DNA of 64,000 bases from Rheinheimera sp. Its GTDB lineage: Bacteria > Pseudomonadota > Gammaproteobacteria > Enterobacterales > Alteromonadaceae. The position numbers and the translations under genes are program-made. Positions 1-8,840 of this stretch are shown here, piece after piece (within the stretch, counting starts at the first letter, position 1; each line of letters begins with the position of its first letter). The stretch is from positions 25,890 through 89,889 of the forward strand of contig DMYW01000037.1 in assembly GCA_003482455.1 (NCBI GenBank). Direction: 5' to 3'. The notes beneath the pieces were generated by a model. The model worked only from the letters and a program-made list of their open reading frames with translations, did not search any database and was not told the DNA's origin.

Positions 1-626
1 GGCTGACCGGTGTGGAAATTCATCCGGGGGCAAAAATCGGTCGGCGCTTTTTTATCGACCATGGCATGGGCGTGGTGATTGGCGAAACGGCTGAAATTGG
101 TGATGACGTCACGCTGTATCACGGTGTCACGCTAGGCGGCACCAGCTGGAACCCCGGTAAACGCCACCCAACCTTGGGCAATAACGTGGTGGTCGGCGCT
201 GGGGCGAAAATCCTTGGGCCTCTGTATGTCGGCGAAAATGCCCGTGTCGGTTCGAATGCCGTGGTGGTCAAAGATGTACCACCAGGCGCGACTGTAGTTG
301 GGATCCCGGGGCGAATTGTTGCCAAACAAGGTGCAGAAGTCACAGAACAACGCCAACAACTGGCGAAAAAGTTCGGTTTTGATGCGTACGCTGTGGCAAG
401 CGATAACCCAGACCCGGTAGCCAATGCCATCGGCCGGATGCTCGATCATATCCACTGTTTGGACATCAAAGTTGCCGAGTTATGTCAGAATATCAATCGG
501 TTAGGCGGCAATGTTTGTTCGGAAGTGCCAACGATGGATATCGATGACGAAGCGTTTCGGGAAGCGGAACGCAAAGCAGCAGAAGAACGTAAACGTCAGC
601 TTGAAGAATTCGATCCAACCATTTAA
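1..626 (+). CDS. cysE: Serine O-acetyltransferase (5' end outside window)
   Basis: Makes O-acetylserine from serine and acetyl-CoA, the step before cysteine synthesis in the cytoplasm. The reading frame is open from base 3, so the start codon lies outside the window; 207 residues are visible. The visible part is the left-handed beta-helix: hexapeptide repeats around VEIHPGAKIG, the IDHGMGVVIGETA segment with the expected catalytic His, then TLGGTSWNPGKRHP and GAGAKILGPLYVG. After the helix there is a charged tail of about 60 residues (end EERKRQLEEFDPTI), longer than in E. coli CysE; this is seen in the short-N-terminus CysE type often found next to isc genes. Cysteine is the sulfur donor for IscS, so the position directly upstream of iscR makes metabolic sense. 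Identification is firm. Confidence 0.95.
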   Translation, partial: LTGVEIHPGAKIGRRFFIDHGMGVVIGETAEIGDDVTLYHGVTLGGTSWNPGKRHPTLGNNVVVGAGAKILGPLYVGENARVGSNAVVVKDVPPGATVVGIPGRIVAKQGAEVTEQRQQLAKKFGFDAYAVASDNPDPVANAIGRMLDHIHCLDIKVAELCQNINRLGGNVCSEVPTMDIDDEAFREAERKAAEERKRQLEEFDPTI

Positions 627-631
627 TAGTA

Positions 632-656
632 ATACCTGACTATTTTAGTCGGATTT
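632..656 (+). promoter_or_regulatory. IscR type-1 binding site, distal
   Basis: Matches the E. coli type-1 IscR consensus (ATASYYGACTRWWWYAGTCRRSTAT, from memory) almost completely: GACT at 638-641 and AGTC at 647-650 form the dyad. It directly abuts a second copy at 657-681. Type-1 sites are bound by [2Fe-2S]-IscR and repress the isc operon. Binding is inferred from the motif. Confidence 0.85.
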
Positions 657-681
657 ATACTTGACTAAAACAGTCGGAAAT
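657..681 (+). promoter_or_regulatory. IscR type-1 binding site, proximal
   Basis: Second near-perfect type-1 box, starting exactly 25 bp after the first. Its TTGACT is also the -35 element of the iscR promoter, so occupancy would block RNA polymerase. Two tandem sites at this position mirror the E. coli iscR promoter. Confidence 0.85.
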
Positions 682-690
682 AAGTAAAAT
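661..690 (+). promoter_or_regulatory. isc operon promoter
   Basis: The -35 TTGACT (661-666) and -10 TAAAAT (685-690) are separated by 18 bp. The -35 lies inside the proximal IscR box. Transcription would begin near 697, giving a leader of about 30 nt before the iscR ATG at 729. Confidence 0.75.
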
Positions 691-728
691 TCCGGCATTC
701 CTTCCCCCTAATGTAAGCCGGAGTTCTG

Positions 729-1211
729 ATGAGACTGACATCAAAAGGTCGTTATGCGGTGACTGCCATGCTGGATGTTGCGTTGCATTCCAGTTCAGGC
801 CCAGTGCCATTGGCCGATATTTCAGTTCGTCAGGAAATTTCGTTGTCATACCTTGAACAATTGTTTGCGCGCTTGCGTAAACAAGGGTTAGTCAGTAGTG
901 TGCGCGGCCCTGGTGGTGGCTATCAGCTGGGCAAACCGGCGGAGCAGATTTCAGTGTCGGATGTGATCAGCGCCGTTGATGAATCCGTAGACGCCACACG
1001 TTGCCAAGGAAAGTCTGACTGCCAAGGCGGCGCCAAGTGCTTAACCCACAGTTTGTGGAGCGATTTAAGCCACCGAATTGAAGATTTCCTCACCCACATC
1101 ACGTTGGGTGAATTGGTGAGTCAGCACGAAGTGCAAAACGTCGCCAAGCGGCAGGACAGCCGCACACAAAAGAATCCTGTAAGCGAAATTGAAGTCAGCT
1201 GCCAGTTGTAG
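729..1211 (+). CDS. iscR: Fe-S cluster assembly transcriptional regulator IscR
   Basis: Rrf2-family regulator that senses Fe-S status and represses the isc operon when it holds a [2Fe-2S] cluster. The 160-residue product begins MRLTSKGRYAVTAMLD and has an N-terminal winged helix (about 1-70). The three cluster cysteines C92, C98 and C104 and the fourth ligand H107 are all present in the spacing of E. coli IscR. It is the first gene of the isc operon, preceded by two IscR boxes that indicate autoregulation. The next start (iscS) follows after 19 bp. The ATG at 729 has a weak upstream GGAG (720-723). Confidence 0.97.
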   Translation: MRLTSKGRYAVTAMLDVALHSSSGPVPLADISVRQEISLSYLEQLFARLRKQGLVSSVRGPGGGYQLGKPAEQISVSDVISAVDESVDATRCQGKSDCQGGAKCLTHSLWSDLSHRIEDFLTHITLGELVSQHEVQNVAKRQDSRTQKNPVSEIEVSCQL

Positions 1212-1230
1212 GCATCAGACGGAGTGAGTG

Positions 1231-2445
1231 ATGAAGTTACCAATTTATTTAGATTACGCCGCGACCACGCCGGTTGATCCGCGTGTGGCTGAAAAAATGA
1301 TGCAGTACCTGACGATGGATGGCCAATTCGGTAACCCAGCGTCCCGCTCACACCGTTTCGGTTGGCAAGCGGAAGAGGCGGTGGAAGTCGCTCGTGCCCA
1401 GATCGCTGAGCTAGTGAACGCCGACCCACGTGAAATCGTCTTCACATCGGGCGCCACTGAATCCAACAACTTGGCCATCAAAGGTGCGGCAGAGTTTTAC
1501 CACAAAAAAGGTAAACACTTAATCACTGTCAAAACCGAACACAAAGCCGTGCTGGACACCATGCGCGCGCTGGAGCGTGACGGTTTTGAAGTGACGTATT
1601 TAGAAGTCGAAGCCAACGGTTTAGTCGATTTAGATAAGTTAAAAGCCGCGATGCGCCCAGACACGACAGTTGTCAGCATCATGATGGTGAACAACGAAAT
1701 CGGTGTGGTGCAAGACGTCGCCGCAATTGGTGAAATGTGCCGCGCCAATGGCACGATTTTCCACGTCGATGCGGCACAAGCGGCCGGCAAAATCGACATC
1801 GATTTGCAGCAGCTGAAAATCGATTTGATGTCATTTTCTGCGCACAAAATTTACGGTCCAAAAGGCATTGGCGCTTTGTTTGTTCGCCGCAAGCCACGCA
1901 TTCGTTTAGAAGCACAAACCCACGGTGGTGGTCATGAACGTGGTATGCGTTCAGGCACACTGCCAACGCATCAAATCGTTGGGATGGGCGAAGCATTCCG
2001 CATTGCAAAATTGGAAATGCACGAAGAAAACGCGCGTTTTGCAGTACTGCGCCAACGGTTACTCGATGGGATCAAAGACATCGAACAAGTGTTTTTAAAC
2101 GGTGATGAGACACAACGGATTGCCGGTATTACTAACGTCAGTTTCAACTATGTTGAAGGCGAATCGTTGATCATGGCGCTGAAAGACATCGCGGTTTCGT
2201 CTGGTTCTGCCTGTACCTCAGCGTCATTGGAACCATCGTACGTGCTGCGCGCCTTAGGCTTAACGGACGAGTTAGCGCACAGTTCTATCCGTTTCTCGAT
2301 TGGCCGTTTTACCACCGAAGCAGAAATTGACCACACCATCAGCATCGTGCATGACGCTATTGGTAAGCTGCGCGAAATGTCGCCGCTGTGGGAAATGTAC
2401 AAAGACGGCGTTGATTTGAATTCTGTAGCTTGGGTTGCGCATTAA
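1231..2445 (+). CDS. iscS: Cysteine desulfurase IscS
   Basis: PLP enzyme that removes sulfur from cysteine and passes it as persulfide to IscU and other acceptors such as tRNA thiolation enzymes. The product is 404 residues, the same as E. coli IscS. The PLP lysine is K206 (SFSAHKIYGPKG) and the mobile catalytic cysteine lies in SSGSACTSASLEP near residue 328. A GTG three bases upstream (1228) is in frame, but the ATG at 1231 fits the family start MKLPIYLDYAATTPVDP and has a GGAG ribosome site at 1221-1224. Second gene of the operon. Confidence 0.98.
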   Translation: MKLPIYLDYAATTPVDPRVAEKMMQYLTMDGQFGNPASRSHRFGWQAEEAVEVARAQIAELVNADPREIVFTSGATESNNLAIKGAAEFYHKKGKHLITVKTEHKAVLDTMRALERDGFEVTYLEVEANGLVDLDKLKAAMRPDTTVVSIMMVNNEIGVVQDVAAIGEMCRANGTIFHVDAAQAAGKIDIDLQQLKIDLMSFSAHKIYGPKGIGALFVRRKPRIRLEAQTHGGGHERGMRSGTLPTHQIVGMGEAFRIAKLEMHEENARFAVLRQRLLDGIKDIEQVFLNGDETQRIAGITNVSFNYVEGESLIMALKDIAVSSGSACTSASLEPSYVLRALGLTDELAHSSIRFSIGRFTTEAEIDHTISIVHDAIGKLREMSPLWEMYKDGVDLNSVAWVAH

Positions 2446-2477
2446 GCGCCCGACACACCCTATTTGAGGTATTAGAT

Positions 2478-2861
2478 ATGGCATATAGCGACAAGGTCAT
2501 CGACCACTACGAAAATCCACGCAACGTTGGTTCATTCGCCAAAGACGATCCAACGATTGCGACTGGCATGGTTGGCGCACCGGCGTGTGGCGACGTGATG
2601 AAGCTGCAAATCAAAGTCAGCGAAGATGGTGTGATTGAAGACGCCAAATTCAAAACCTATGGTTGTGGCAGCGCGATCGCATCCAGCTCACTGGTTACTG
2701 AGTGGGTCAAAGGCAAAACGTTGGACGAAGCGGCGCAAATCAAAAACACCGATATCGCAGCAGAACTGGCGTTACCGCCGGTGAAAATTCACTGCTCGAT
2801 TCTGGCCGAAGACGCCATCAAAGCCGCTATCGCTGATTACAAACAACGTCACGGGGGCTAA
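2478..2861 (+). CDS. iscU: Fe-S cluster assembly scaffold IscU
   Basis: Scaffold on which [2Fe-2S] clusters are built with sulfur from IscS. The product is 127 residues. Cluster ligands C37, C63 and C106 are conserved, together with the LPPVK motif (99-103) that HscA recognises. The frame stays open upstream to 2430, but the ATG at 2478 matches the family start MAYSDKVIDHYENPRNVG and has a TGAGGT ribosome site about 8 bp upstream. The spacer to iscA is 2 bp. Confidence 0.98.
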   Translation: MAYSDKVIDHYENPRNVGSFAKDDPTIATGMVGAPACGDVMKLQIKVSEDGVIEDAKFKTYGCGSAIASSSLVTEWVKGKTLDEAAQIKNTDIAAELALPPVKIHCSILAEDAIKAAIADYKQRHGG

Positions 2862-2863
2862 AC

Positions 2864-3187
2864 ATGGCCATCACCATGACACAGGCCGCAGCAGAGCGCG
2901 TCCGGACCTTTTTACACAATCGTGGCAAAGGTGTCGGTCTGCGGTTGGGGGTTAAAACCACTGGCTGCTCTGGCCTGGCTTATGTACTTGAATTCGTTGA
3001 TGAACTTAACGAGGACGATCAAGTTTTTGAACATGACGATTTGAAAATTATCGTCGATGGCAAAAGCTTGGTGTACATCGATGGTACCGAACTGGATTTC
3101 GCCAAAGAAGGCTTGAATGAAGGTTTTAAATTCAACAACCCGAACGTCAATGGCGAATGCGGTTGTGGCGAGAGCTTCACGGTTTAA
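2864..3187 (+). CDS. iscA: A-type Fe-S carrier IscA
   Basis: A-type carrier that delivers Fe-S clusters to apoproteins, mainly [4Fe-4S]. The product is 107 residues with the three conserved cysteines C35 (TTGCSG), C99 and C101 (ECGCGESF). It starts 2 bp after iscU and ends 6 bp before hscB, so it is co-transcribed and probably translationally coupled. Confidence 0.97.
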   Translation: MAITMTQAAAERVRTFLHNRGKGVGLRLGVKTTGCSGLAYVLEFVDELNEDDQVFEHDDLKIIVDGKSLVYIDGTELDFAKEGLNEGFKFNNPNVNGECGCGESFTV

Positions 3188-3193
3188 GCATCG

Positions 3194-3718
3194 ATGAATT
3201 ATTTCCAGCTGTTTCAGTTACCTGCGCAGTTTGAGGTCGATCTGACTGAGCTTGGAACCCGCTATCTAGAACTGCAAAAGCAGTTCCATCCGGATAAGTT
3301 CGCCGCCGCATCTGAGCGCGATCGGTTGCTGGCCGTGCAACAGGCGGCCAACATCAATGACGCGTACCACAGCTTGAAACAACCTTTGCTGCGCGCCGAG
3401 CACATGTTGGCGCTGCGCGGCGTGCGCCTCAATCAAGAACAACGCAGTTTTACCGACACGGCGTTTTTGATGCAGCAGATGGAATTACGCGAATTGCTGG
3501 CGGATATTCCACACAGCAAGCAGCCACATGACTTGGTCGATGATGCAGATCAACAAATTAGGCAGCAGAAAAAGCTTTTGCTCAATGAGTTAAGTGAAAA
3601 ACTGGCGCATAATACGCCACACCACGATTTAGCGGCGGCGGATACCGTGCGCAAGCTAAAATTTTTCTTCAAGCTCCAAGACGAATTGGAGCTGATTGAA
3701 CAACAACTACACGACTGA
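3194..3718 (+). CDS. hscB: Fe-S assembly J-domain co-chaperone HscB
   Basis: J-type co-chaperone that brings loaded IscU to HscA and stimulates its ATPase. The product is 174 residues: an N-terminal J domain with the HPDKF motif (about 37-41) and a C-terminal helical domain that binds IscU. The length matches E. coli HscB (171). It lies between iscA and hscA in the same operon. Confidence 0.97.
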   Translation: MNYFQLFQLPAQFEVDLTELGTRYLELQKQFHPDKFAAASERDRLLAVQQAANINDAYHSLKQPLLRAEHMLALRGVRLNQEQRSFTDTAFLMQQMELRELLADIPHSKQPHDLVDDADQQIRQQKKLLLNELSEKLAHNTPHHDLAAADTVRKLKFFFKLQDELELIEQQLHD

Positions 3719-3726
3719 ACTCACCT

Positions 3727-5571
3727 ATGGCGTTATTACAAATTGCAGAGCCTGGCCAAAGCGCCGCGCCGCACCAGCACAAACTCGCGGCTGGTATTGA
3801 TTTAGGCACCACTAACTCGCTGGTTGCAACCGTGCGTAGCGGAAAAGCAGAAACCTTGCGTAACAGCCTCGGTGACGACATGGTGCCATCGGTAGTGCGT
3901 TATACCGAAGCCGGAGCCATTGTTGGCCGTCAAGCTCAGCTTGATGCGGTGCTCGACCCAAAAAACACCATAGTGTCGGTCAAACGTTTGATGGGCCGCG
4001 GCTATAGCGAAACCATCGCCTCCACAGAAAAATCACCGTACGAGTATGTTGACCAGCAAGGCTTGGTCGGCATTCGCACTGTGGCGGGTGATAAAAACCC
4101 AGTCGAAGTGTCGGCGGAAATTCTGGCCACGCTGGCTGATACAGCGAGCCAAACCTTAGGTGGCGAATTAACTGGCGTGGTCATCACAGTTCCAGCGTAT
4201 TTTGATGACGCGCAGCGTCAAGCCACCAAAGATGCGGCGCGTTTAGCGGGACTAAACGTGTTGCGTTTACTCAATGAACCCACAGCTGCAGCGTTGGCGT
4301 ATGGCCTTGATAGCGGCCAAGAAGGCGTCATTGCGGTCTACGATTTGGGCGGTGGTACCTTTGATATTTCGATTTTACGTTTGTCACGTGGCGTATTCGA
4401 AGTGCTGGCTACCGGCGGCGATTCGGCGCTCGGTGGTGATGATTTTGATCATGCATTATTGGCGCATCTGCAAAGCCTCACCGGCGAAGCCGAACTAGAC
4501 CATCACCAGCTACGCCAGTATCTGCAAACCGCTCGTGCGGTCAAAGAGCAGTTATCCAGCCAATCAGAAGTTAATGTCGAACTTGCCGGCAAAACCATTT
4601 CTGTCAGCCGTGCCAGCTTTGAAGCCTTAATTGACCCGCTGGTGCGCAAAACCATGCGCGCATGCCGGCAAACCTTGCGTGACGCCAATTTAGACCCTAG
4701 CGAGATCGCGACCGTAGTGATGGTCGGTGGGTCGACCCGTGTGCCTTTGGTGCGCCAGCAAGTGAAAGATTTTTTTGAAGCAGAACCGCTGACTTCGATT
4801 GACCCCGACAAAGTAGTGGCGATTGGCGCGGCGATCCAAGCCAACGTGTTAGTTGGCAACAAATCGGGCAATGACACGTTATTGCTGGACGTGATCCCGT
4901 TGTCACTGGGCATTGAGACGATGGGCGGCTTGGTCGAAAAGATTATTCCGCGCAATACCGTGATTCCGGTTGCCCGCGCCCAAGAATTTACCACCTTTAA
5001 AGATGGTCAAACCGCGATGGCCATTCATGTGCTGCAAGGTGAGCGTGAACTGGTCAGTGATTGTCGTTCGTTGGCCCGTTTTGAGCTGCGTGGTATTCCA
5101 CCAATGCCAGCCGGCGGCGCGCATATTCGGGTGACGTTCCAAGTCGACGCGGACGGCTTATTAAGCGTCACGGCGATGGAAAAATCCACCGGCGTTAGCA
5201 GCAGTATTCAGGTCAAGCCGTCGTATGGGTTATCCGACGAGCAAGTAATGACGATGATCCAAAGCTCGATGCAATATGCCAAACAAGATATGCAGTCGCG
5301 CTTATTGCGTGAGCAACAGGTGGAAGCCGCACGTGTGCACGAAGCCGTCACTGTGGCGATTTCTTCGGATGCGCATTTGCTATCGCCTACTGAATTACGC
5401 GACATTGAAGCAGCTTTACATCAATTAAAAACGTTGGCTGAAGGCGCGGACACCGCAGCCATCAAGGCAGCGATTGAACACACTAATCAACTGACCGATG
5501 AGTTTGCAGCGCGTCGCATGGATAACTCCATCCGTGCGGCCTTGCAAGGTCACAAAGTCGACGAGGTTTAA
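3727..5571 (+). CDS. hscA: Fe-S protein assembly Hsp70 chaperone HscA
   Basis: Specialised Hsp70 that binds the LPPVK segment of IscU and promotes cluster transfer with ATP hydrolysis. The product is 614 residues (E. coli 616). The nucleotide-binding domain shows AGIDLGTTNSLVA near residue 22, the NEPTAAALAYG stretch and YDLGGGTFDISI; the substrate domain follows from about residue 385. The ATG at 3727 gives the expected N-terminus. The fdx ATG begins 2 bases after the stop. Confidence 0.97.
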   Translation: MALLQIAEPGQSAAPHQHKLAAGIDLGTTNSLVATVRSGKAETLRNSLGDDMVPSVVRYTEAGAIVGRQAQLDAVLDPKNTIVSVKRLMGRGYSETIASTEKSPYEYVDQQGLVGIRTVAGDKNPVEVSAEILATLADTASQTLGGELTGVVITVPAYFDDAQRQATKDAARLAGLNVLRLLNEPTAAALAYGLDSGQEGVIAVYDLGGGTFDISILRLSRGVFEVLATGGDSALGGDDFDHALLAHLQSLTGEAELDHHQLRQYLQTARAVKEQLSSQSEVNVELAGKTISVSRASFEALIDPLVRKTMRACRQTLRDANLDPSEIATVVMVGGSTRVPLVRQQVKDFFEAEPLTSIDPDKVVAIGAAIQANVLVGNKSGNDTLLLDVIPLSLGIETMGGLVEKIIPRNTVIPVARAQEFTTFKDGQTAMAIHVLQGERELVSDCRSLARFELRGIPPMPAGGAHIRVTFQVDADGLLSVTAMEKSTGVSSSIQVKPSYGLSDEQVMTMIQSSMQYAKQDMQSRLLREQQVEAARVHEAVTVAISSDAHLLSPTELRDIEAALHQLKTLAEGADTAAIKAAIEHTNQLTDEFAARRMDNSIRAALQGHKVDEV

Positions 5572-5572
5572 C

Positions 5573-5911
5573 ATGCCACAAATTATTTTCCTGCCGCATG
5601 CCGAGTTATGCCCTGAAGGTGCCGCTGTCGAAGCCAAGCAAGGCGAAACCATTTTGGATGTTGCGCTGCGCAATGGCATCAGCATTGAACATGCCTGCGA
5701 AAAGTCCTGCGCGTGCACCACTTGCCACGTCGTGGTGCGCGAAGGCTTTTATTCATTGAATGAAAGTGATGAGCTAGAAGAAGACATGCTCGATAAAGCG
5801 TGGGGTTTAGAGCCTGAATCGCGCCTTGGCTGCCAAGCGCGTATTCGCGATGAAGACTTGGTGGTCGAAATTCCCAAATATACCCTGAATATGGTCAGCG
5901 AAGGCCATTGA
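5573..5911 (+). CDS. fdx: ISC-type [2Fe-2S] ferredoxin
   Basis: Adrenodoxin-type ferredoxin that supplies electrons during cluster assembly. The product is 112 residues. Ligands C42, C48, C51 and C87 match E. coli Fdx; C46 is an extra non-ligand cysteine in the same loop, as in E. coli. The frame is open upstream to 5498 inside hscA, but the ATG at 5573 gives the family N-terminus MPQIIFLPHAELCPEG. It is the last gene of the operon here: a terminator follows within 25 bp and there is no iscX. Confidence 0.97.
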   Translation: MPQIIFLPHAELCPEGAAVEAKQGETILDVALRNGISIEHACEKSCACTTCHVVVREGFYSLNESDELEEDMLDKAWGLEPESRLGCQARIRDEDLVVEIPKYTLNMVSEGH

Positions 5912-5931
5912 TCTGAATCAATTCAGCTTAG

Positions 5932-5958
5932 AAAAGCCAGCGTATGCTGGCTTTTTTT
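5932..5958 (+). terminator. Rho-independent terminator of the isc operon
   Basis: Stem AAAAGCCAGC/GCTGGCTTTT with a GTAT loop, followed by a run of T. It begins 21 bp after the fdx stop. Confidence 0.92.
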
Positions 5959-6122
5959 ATTTCTCGGGTTTTCAGTTTAACCTATTGGTTTTATTAGATA
6001 ATTTCCTGATGTAAAATATTCTTGTGTAAAGGGAACTTATGCTACTTAACTGAATTTACTGGAGAAATGGAATCCCTGTTCTACTCTGTAAATGAACATA
6101 TTTCAATTGTTGTGGAGTTTTC

Positions 6123-7247
6123 ATGCGTTACACACACTTAGCGCTCGTTGTCGCAGCGGCGATTGCAGCAGGTCAGGCGCAGGCTGAAGTTTCTTTAAAT
6201 GGTTTTGCTTCCGTTAAAGCAGGTACGACTTTTGGTAGCGACGATACGCTGTACGGGTACACCAGTGATGTCGATTTTAAACCTGAGTCATTGTTTGCAA
6301 TTCAAGCTCAATCTGATTTGGGCGACAAATTCTCAGTGACAGCACAGTTAATGGCCAAAGGTAGCGAGGATTTTAACAGCAAATTTGCCTGGGCATTTTT
6401 GTCCTACCAAGCCTCCGAACATGTTCGGATTAATGCGGGGCGGATCCGAGTTCCGTTCTATAAATATTCAGACTTTTTAGATGTTGGTTATGCCTACGAT
6501 TGGGCGCGTACCCCACGCAGCGTCTACGATGTTCCTTTTGATACGATGGACGGTGCCTCGGCGCTGATTAGCAATAGCTTTGGCGACTGGCAGTCTTCGG
6601 TGCAACTAAACTTTGGTGCGTTCAACGGCAGCGTCAATGTTGAAGGCATCAAATCACCTTCCAAAATGCAAAACATCATGGGCGGTTCTTGGGAGCTATC
6701 TAACGATTGGTTTTCGACGCGTGTAGCTTACTTCAAAGCCGACGTTAGTATTCAAAGTGATGCGCTTGACCCCCTATTGGGTGCATTGAATCAATATGGC
6801 TTTGCCAGCGTGGCGAAAGAAATTGATTTTGATGAAGACTCGGGTTCGTTTGTTGGTGTTGGTTTTGGCATCGACAAAAACGATTGGATCGTGAATTCAG
6901 AATGGACGCGCGTGGAGATCGACCATTCGTTTATGGCGCAACGAGATTCGTGGTTCTTCTCGGTTGGCCACCGTTTTGGTGCATGGACACCTTATATCTC
7001 GCATGAAGTAAACCGTGATAAAGCCGATCCGACTATCTACGCGGCTATCCCCGGAGTGCACCCACTGCGCCCGTTGGTCGCAGGGTTAGTGGATGGACAG
7101 GAAGACAATACCAAGGTGTACAACGTAGGCTTCCGCTACGACTTCCACCCTTCGGCAGCTTTTAAAGCTGAATTAACCAATGCAGACAATACCATTGCTG
7201 ACCAGAAGACCACGCTGCTGACGTTTGGCGTTGATTTGGTGTTTTAA
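6123..7247 (+). CDS. Outer-membrane porin, paralog 1
   Basis: Predicted general beta-barrel porin of 374 residues. It has a signal peptide with cleavage after AGQAQA (about residue 21), alternating hydrophobic/aromatic strands, and a C-terminal TTLLTFGVDLVF strand ending in Phe, the Bam recognition signature. It is clearly a paralog of the next gene: both share GFASV near the N-terminus, FKP, a YSDF(L/F)DVGYAY block near residue 115, a (FR/FRW)YDFH(P/S)SAAFK-like block and the last strand FGVDLVF. The substrate cannot be told from sequence; the PstS-like protein two genes downstream is the only hint, towards phosphate or another oxyanion. The 5' leader (5960-6122) is AT-rich with a possible extended -10 (TGATGTAAAAT near 6007). 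Confidence 0.85.
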   Translation: MRYTHLALVVAAAIAAGQAQAEVSLNGFASVKAGTTFGSDDTLYGYTSDVDFKPESLFAIQAQSDLGDKFSVTAQLMAKGSEDFNSKFAWAFLSYQASEHVRINAGRIRVPFYKYSDFLDVGYAYDWARTPRSVYDVPFDTMDGASALISNSFGDWQSSVQLNFGAFNGSVNVEGIKSPSKMQNIMGGSWELSNDWFSTRVAYFKADVSIQSDALDPLLGALNQYGFASVAKEIDFDEDSGSFVGVGFGIDKNDWIVNSEWTRVEIDHSFMAQRDSWFFSVGHRFGAWTPYISHEVNRDKADPTIYAAIPGVHPLRPLVAGLVDGQEDNTKVYNVGFRYDFHPSAAFKAELTNADNTIADQKTTLLTFGVDLVF

Positions 7248-7291
7248 CAGCGATTAAACCTAAAACTGAAGACTAGTGACCGGGAGTTCGT

Positions 7292-8392
7292 ATGAATAAA
7301 TCGCTTATGGTGCTGGCAGTGTCAGCGGCGCTCACGGCAGGGACAGCTCAAGCAGAAATTAGTGTGACGGGCTTTGCCTCTGTCTACGGCGGTAAGGTGC
7401 TCAGTGGTACTGGGGTGGAGGATTTTGGTTTAGGGCCCACGTTTTTGGCGACCTATCCAACGGTCGGTTATTACGAGGATGCGTGGAGTTTCAAACCTGA
7501 TTCAAAATACGGGTTGCAGTTTAGTTCTGATTTAGGCCAAGGCTTAACCGCGACAGCTCAGTTGGTTGGCCGCGGCGCTGATGACTACAATGCAGAGTTA
7601 GAATGGGCTTATTTGTCTTATGAGATCAATGATCATTGGACTATTCAAGCAGGTAAGAAGCGCTTACCTCTGTATTACTACTCAGATTTCTTCGATGTAG
7701 GTTATGCCTATTTGTGGGTGCGTCCGCCAGCGGATAACTACACGTGGCAGATCTTCAACTACAACGGCGTCAATGCGCAGTTTAACTACCAAGTTGGCGA
7801 TTGGGCTGTGGGTGGTAATTTATACACGGGGCGTGAAGACGATCCAAACAACAAATTGTTATCCGAGTTTTTCGGCTCGCAACCGGTGCGAGAAATTTGG
7901 AAAGACATCATGGGCGGCGTATTGACACTGAACCGTGATTGGTTGGATTTACGTTTAACCTATATGCAGTACACCAACGAGCGTTATCGCAATGGCGTTC
8001 GTGTGACGTGGGATGGCAAAGATACCCGCGATGGCACCTTTAAAGGTCTGGCTGCCAATATCGATTACAACAACTGGTTGTTGCTCACGGAATTCAATAA
8101 GTTGACCTTGGATTCCAGCGATTTTGATACCTATATGGTGTCGACCGGTTATCGATTCGACAAGTTTACACCGTACGTGTCCTATGCTGACTTCTATTCA
8201 GAAGGCGGTGAGAAGCACAACACGACCAGTTTAGGCTTCCGTTGGGATTTCCATTCCAGTGCTGCATTCAAGTTGCAATACGACAAAGTGGAAGACAATG
8301 GCTACAACGTCTTACCGGATAACACTGTGAACAACCAAATGGTTGCAGGCGATAGCACGGCTATCACCTTCGGTGTTGATTTAGTTTTTTAA
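7292..8392 (+). CDS. Outer-membrane porin, paralog 2
   Basis: Second barrel of the tandem pair, 366 residues. Signal peptide cleavage is expected after AGTAQA (about residue 21) and the last strand ITFGVDLVF ends in Phe. It differs from paralog 1 mainly in the loops, including a longer loop after residue 35 (GLGPTFLATYPTVGYYED). The gene starts 44 bp after paralog 1 with GGGAG upstream, and there is no terminator between them, so they are probably co-transcribed. It is likely the result of a tandem duplication followed by loop divergence, which would change pore selectivity. Confidence 0.85.
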   Translation: MNKSLMVLAVSAALTAGTAQAEISVTGFASVYGGKVLSGTGVEDFGLGPTFLATYPTVGYYEDAWSFKPDSKYGLQFSSDLGQGLTATAQLVGRGADDYNAELEWAYLSYEINDHWTIQAGKKRLPLYYYSDFFDVGYAYLWVRPPADNYTWQIFNYNGVNAQFNYQVGDWAVGGNLYTGREDDPNNKLLSEFFGSQPVREIWKDIMGGVLTLNRDWLDLRLTYMQYTNERYRNGVRVTWDGKDTRDGTFKGLAANIDYNNWLLLTEFNKLTLDSSDFDTYMVSTGYRFDKFTPYVSYADFYSEGGEKHNTTSLGFRWDFHSSAAFKLQYDKVEDNGYNVLPDNTVNNQMVAGDSTAITFGVDLVF

Positions 8393-8404
8393 TTGGAGAA
8401 CCTC

Positions 8405-8818
8405 ATGAAGTGGTTAAAAATCAGTTTAATCCCGTTGGTCCTGTCAGCACAGTTTGCCTTTGCTGAGGTTGCTGTCATCGTCCATCCATCAAATGCAGCT
8501 GCGATTGACCAAGCGGAAATTACCCGCTTGTTTACCGGCCGCGGCGCGACTTTTGCGAGTGGTTCAAAAGCAACACCAATTAACCAAGCTGAATCCGCTG
8601 CGGTGCGTGGTGATTTTGATAGTAAAGTGCTGGGTAAGTCTTCAAGCCAGATGAAAGCGTATTGGTCCAAATTGGTGTTCACTGGTAAAGGGACACCGCC
8701 AAAAGAAGTGGCTGATGATGCTGCGGTAAAAGCTGCGGTGGCGGCAGATGCGACAGCGATAGGCTACATCGATGCCTCGAAAGTGGATGGCACCGTCAAA
8801 GTGATTGGTAAGTTCTAA
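8405..8818 (+). CDS. Small PstS-like periplasmic binding protein
   Basis: Predicted periplasmic protein of 137 residues with a signal peptide (cleavage after FAFA, about residue 20). The mature part resembles one lobe of the PstS phosphate-binding fold (AVIVHPSNAAAIDQAEITRLF, then AYWSKLVFTGKGTPP and AIGYIDASKVDGTVKVI). A full PstS is about twice as long, so this is a stand-alone half-size member and not part of a complete ABC transporter; no pstCAB genes are nearby. It starts 12 bp after porin 2 with a TTGGAG ribosome site. A role in binding a ligand that enters through the porins is inference. Confidence 0.75.
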   Translation: MKWLKISLIPLVLSAQFAFAEVAVIVHPSNAAAIDQAEITRLFTGRGATFASGSKATPINQAESAAVRGDFDSKVLGKSSSQMKAYWSKLVFTGKGTPPKEVADDAAVKAAVAADATAIGYIDASKVDGTVKVIGKF

Positions 8819-8840
8819 GCGTCATCTGCGATTTTGGTGA

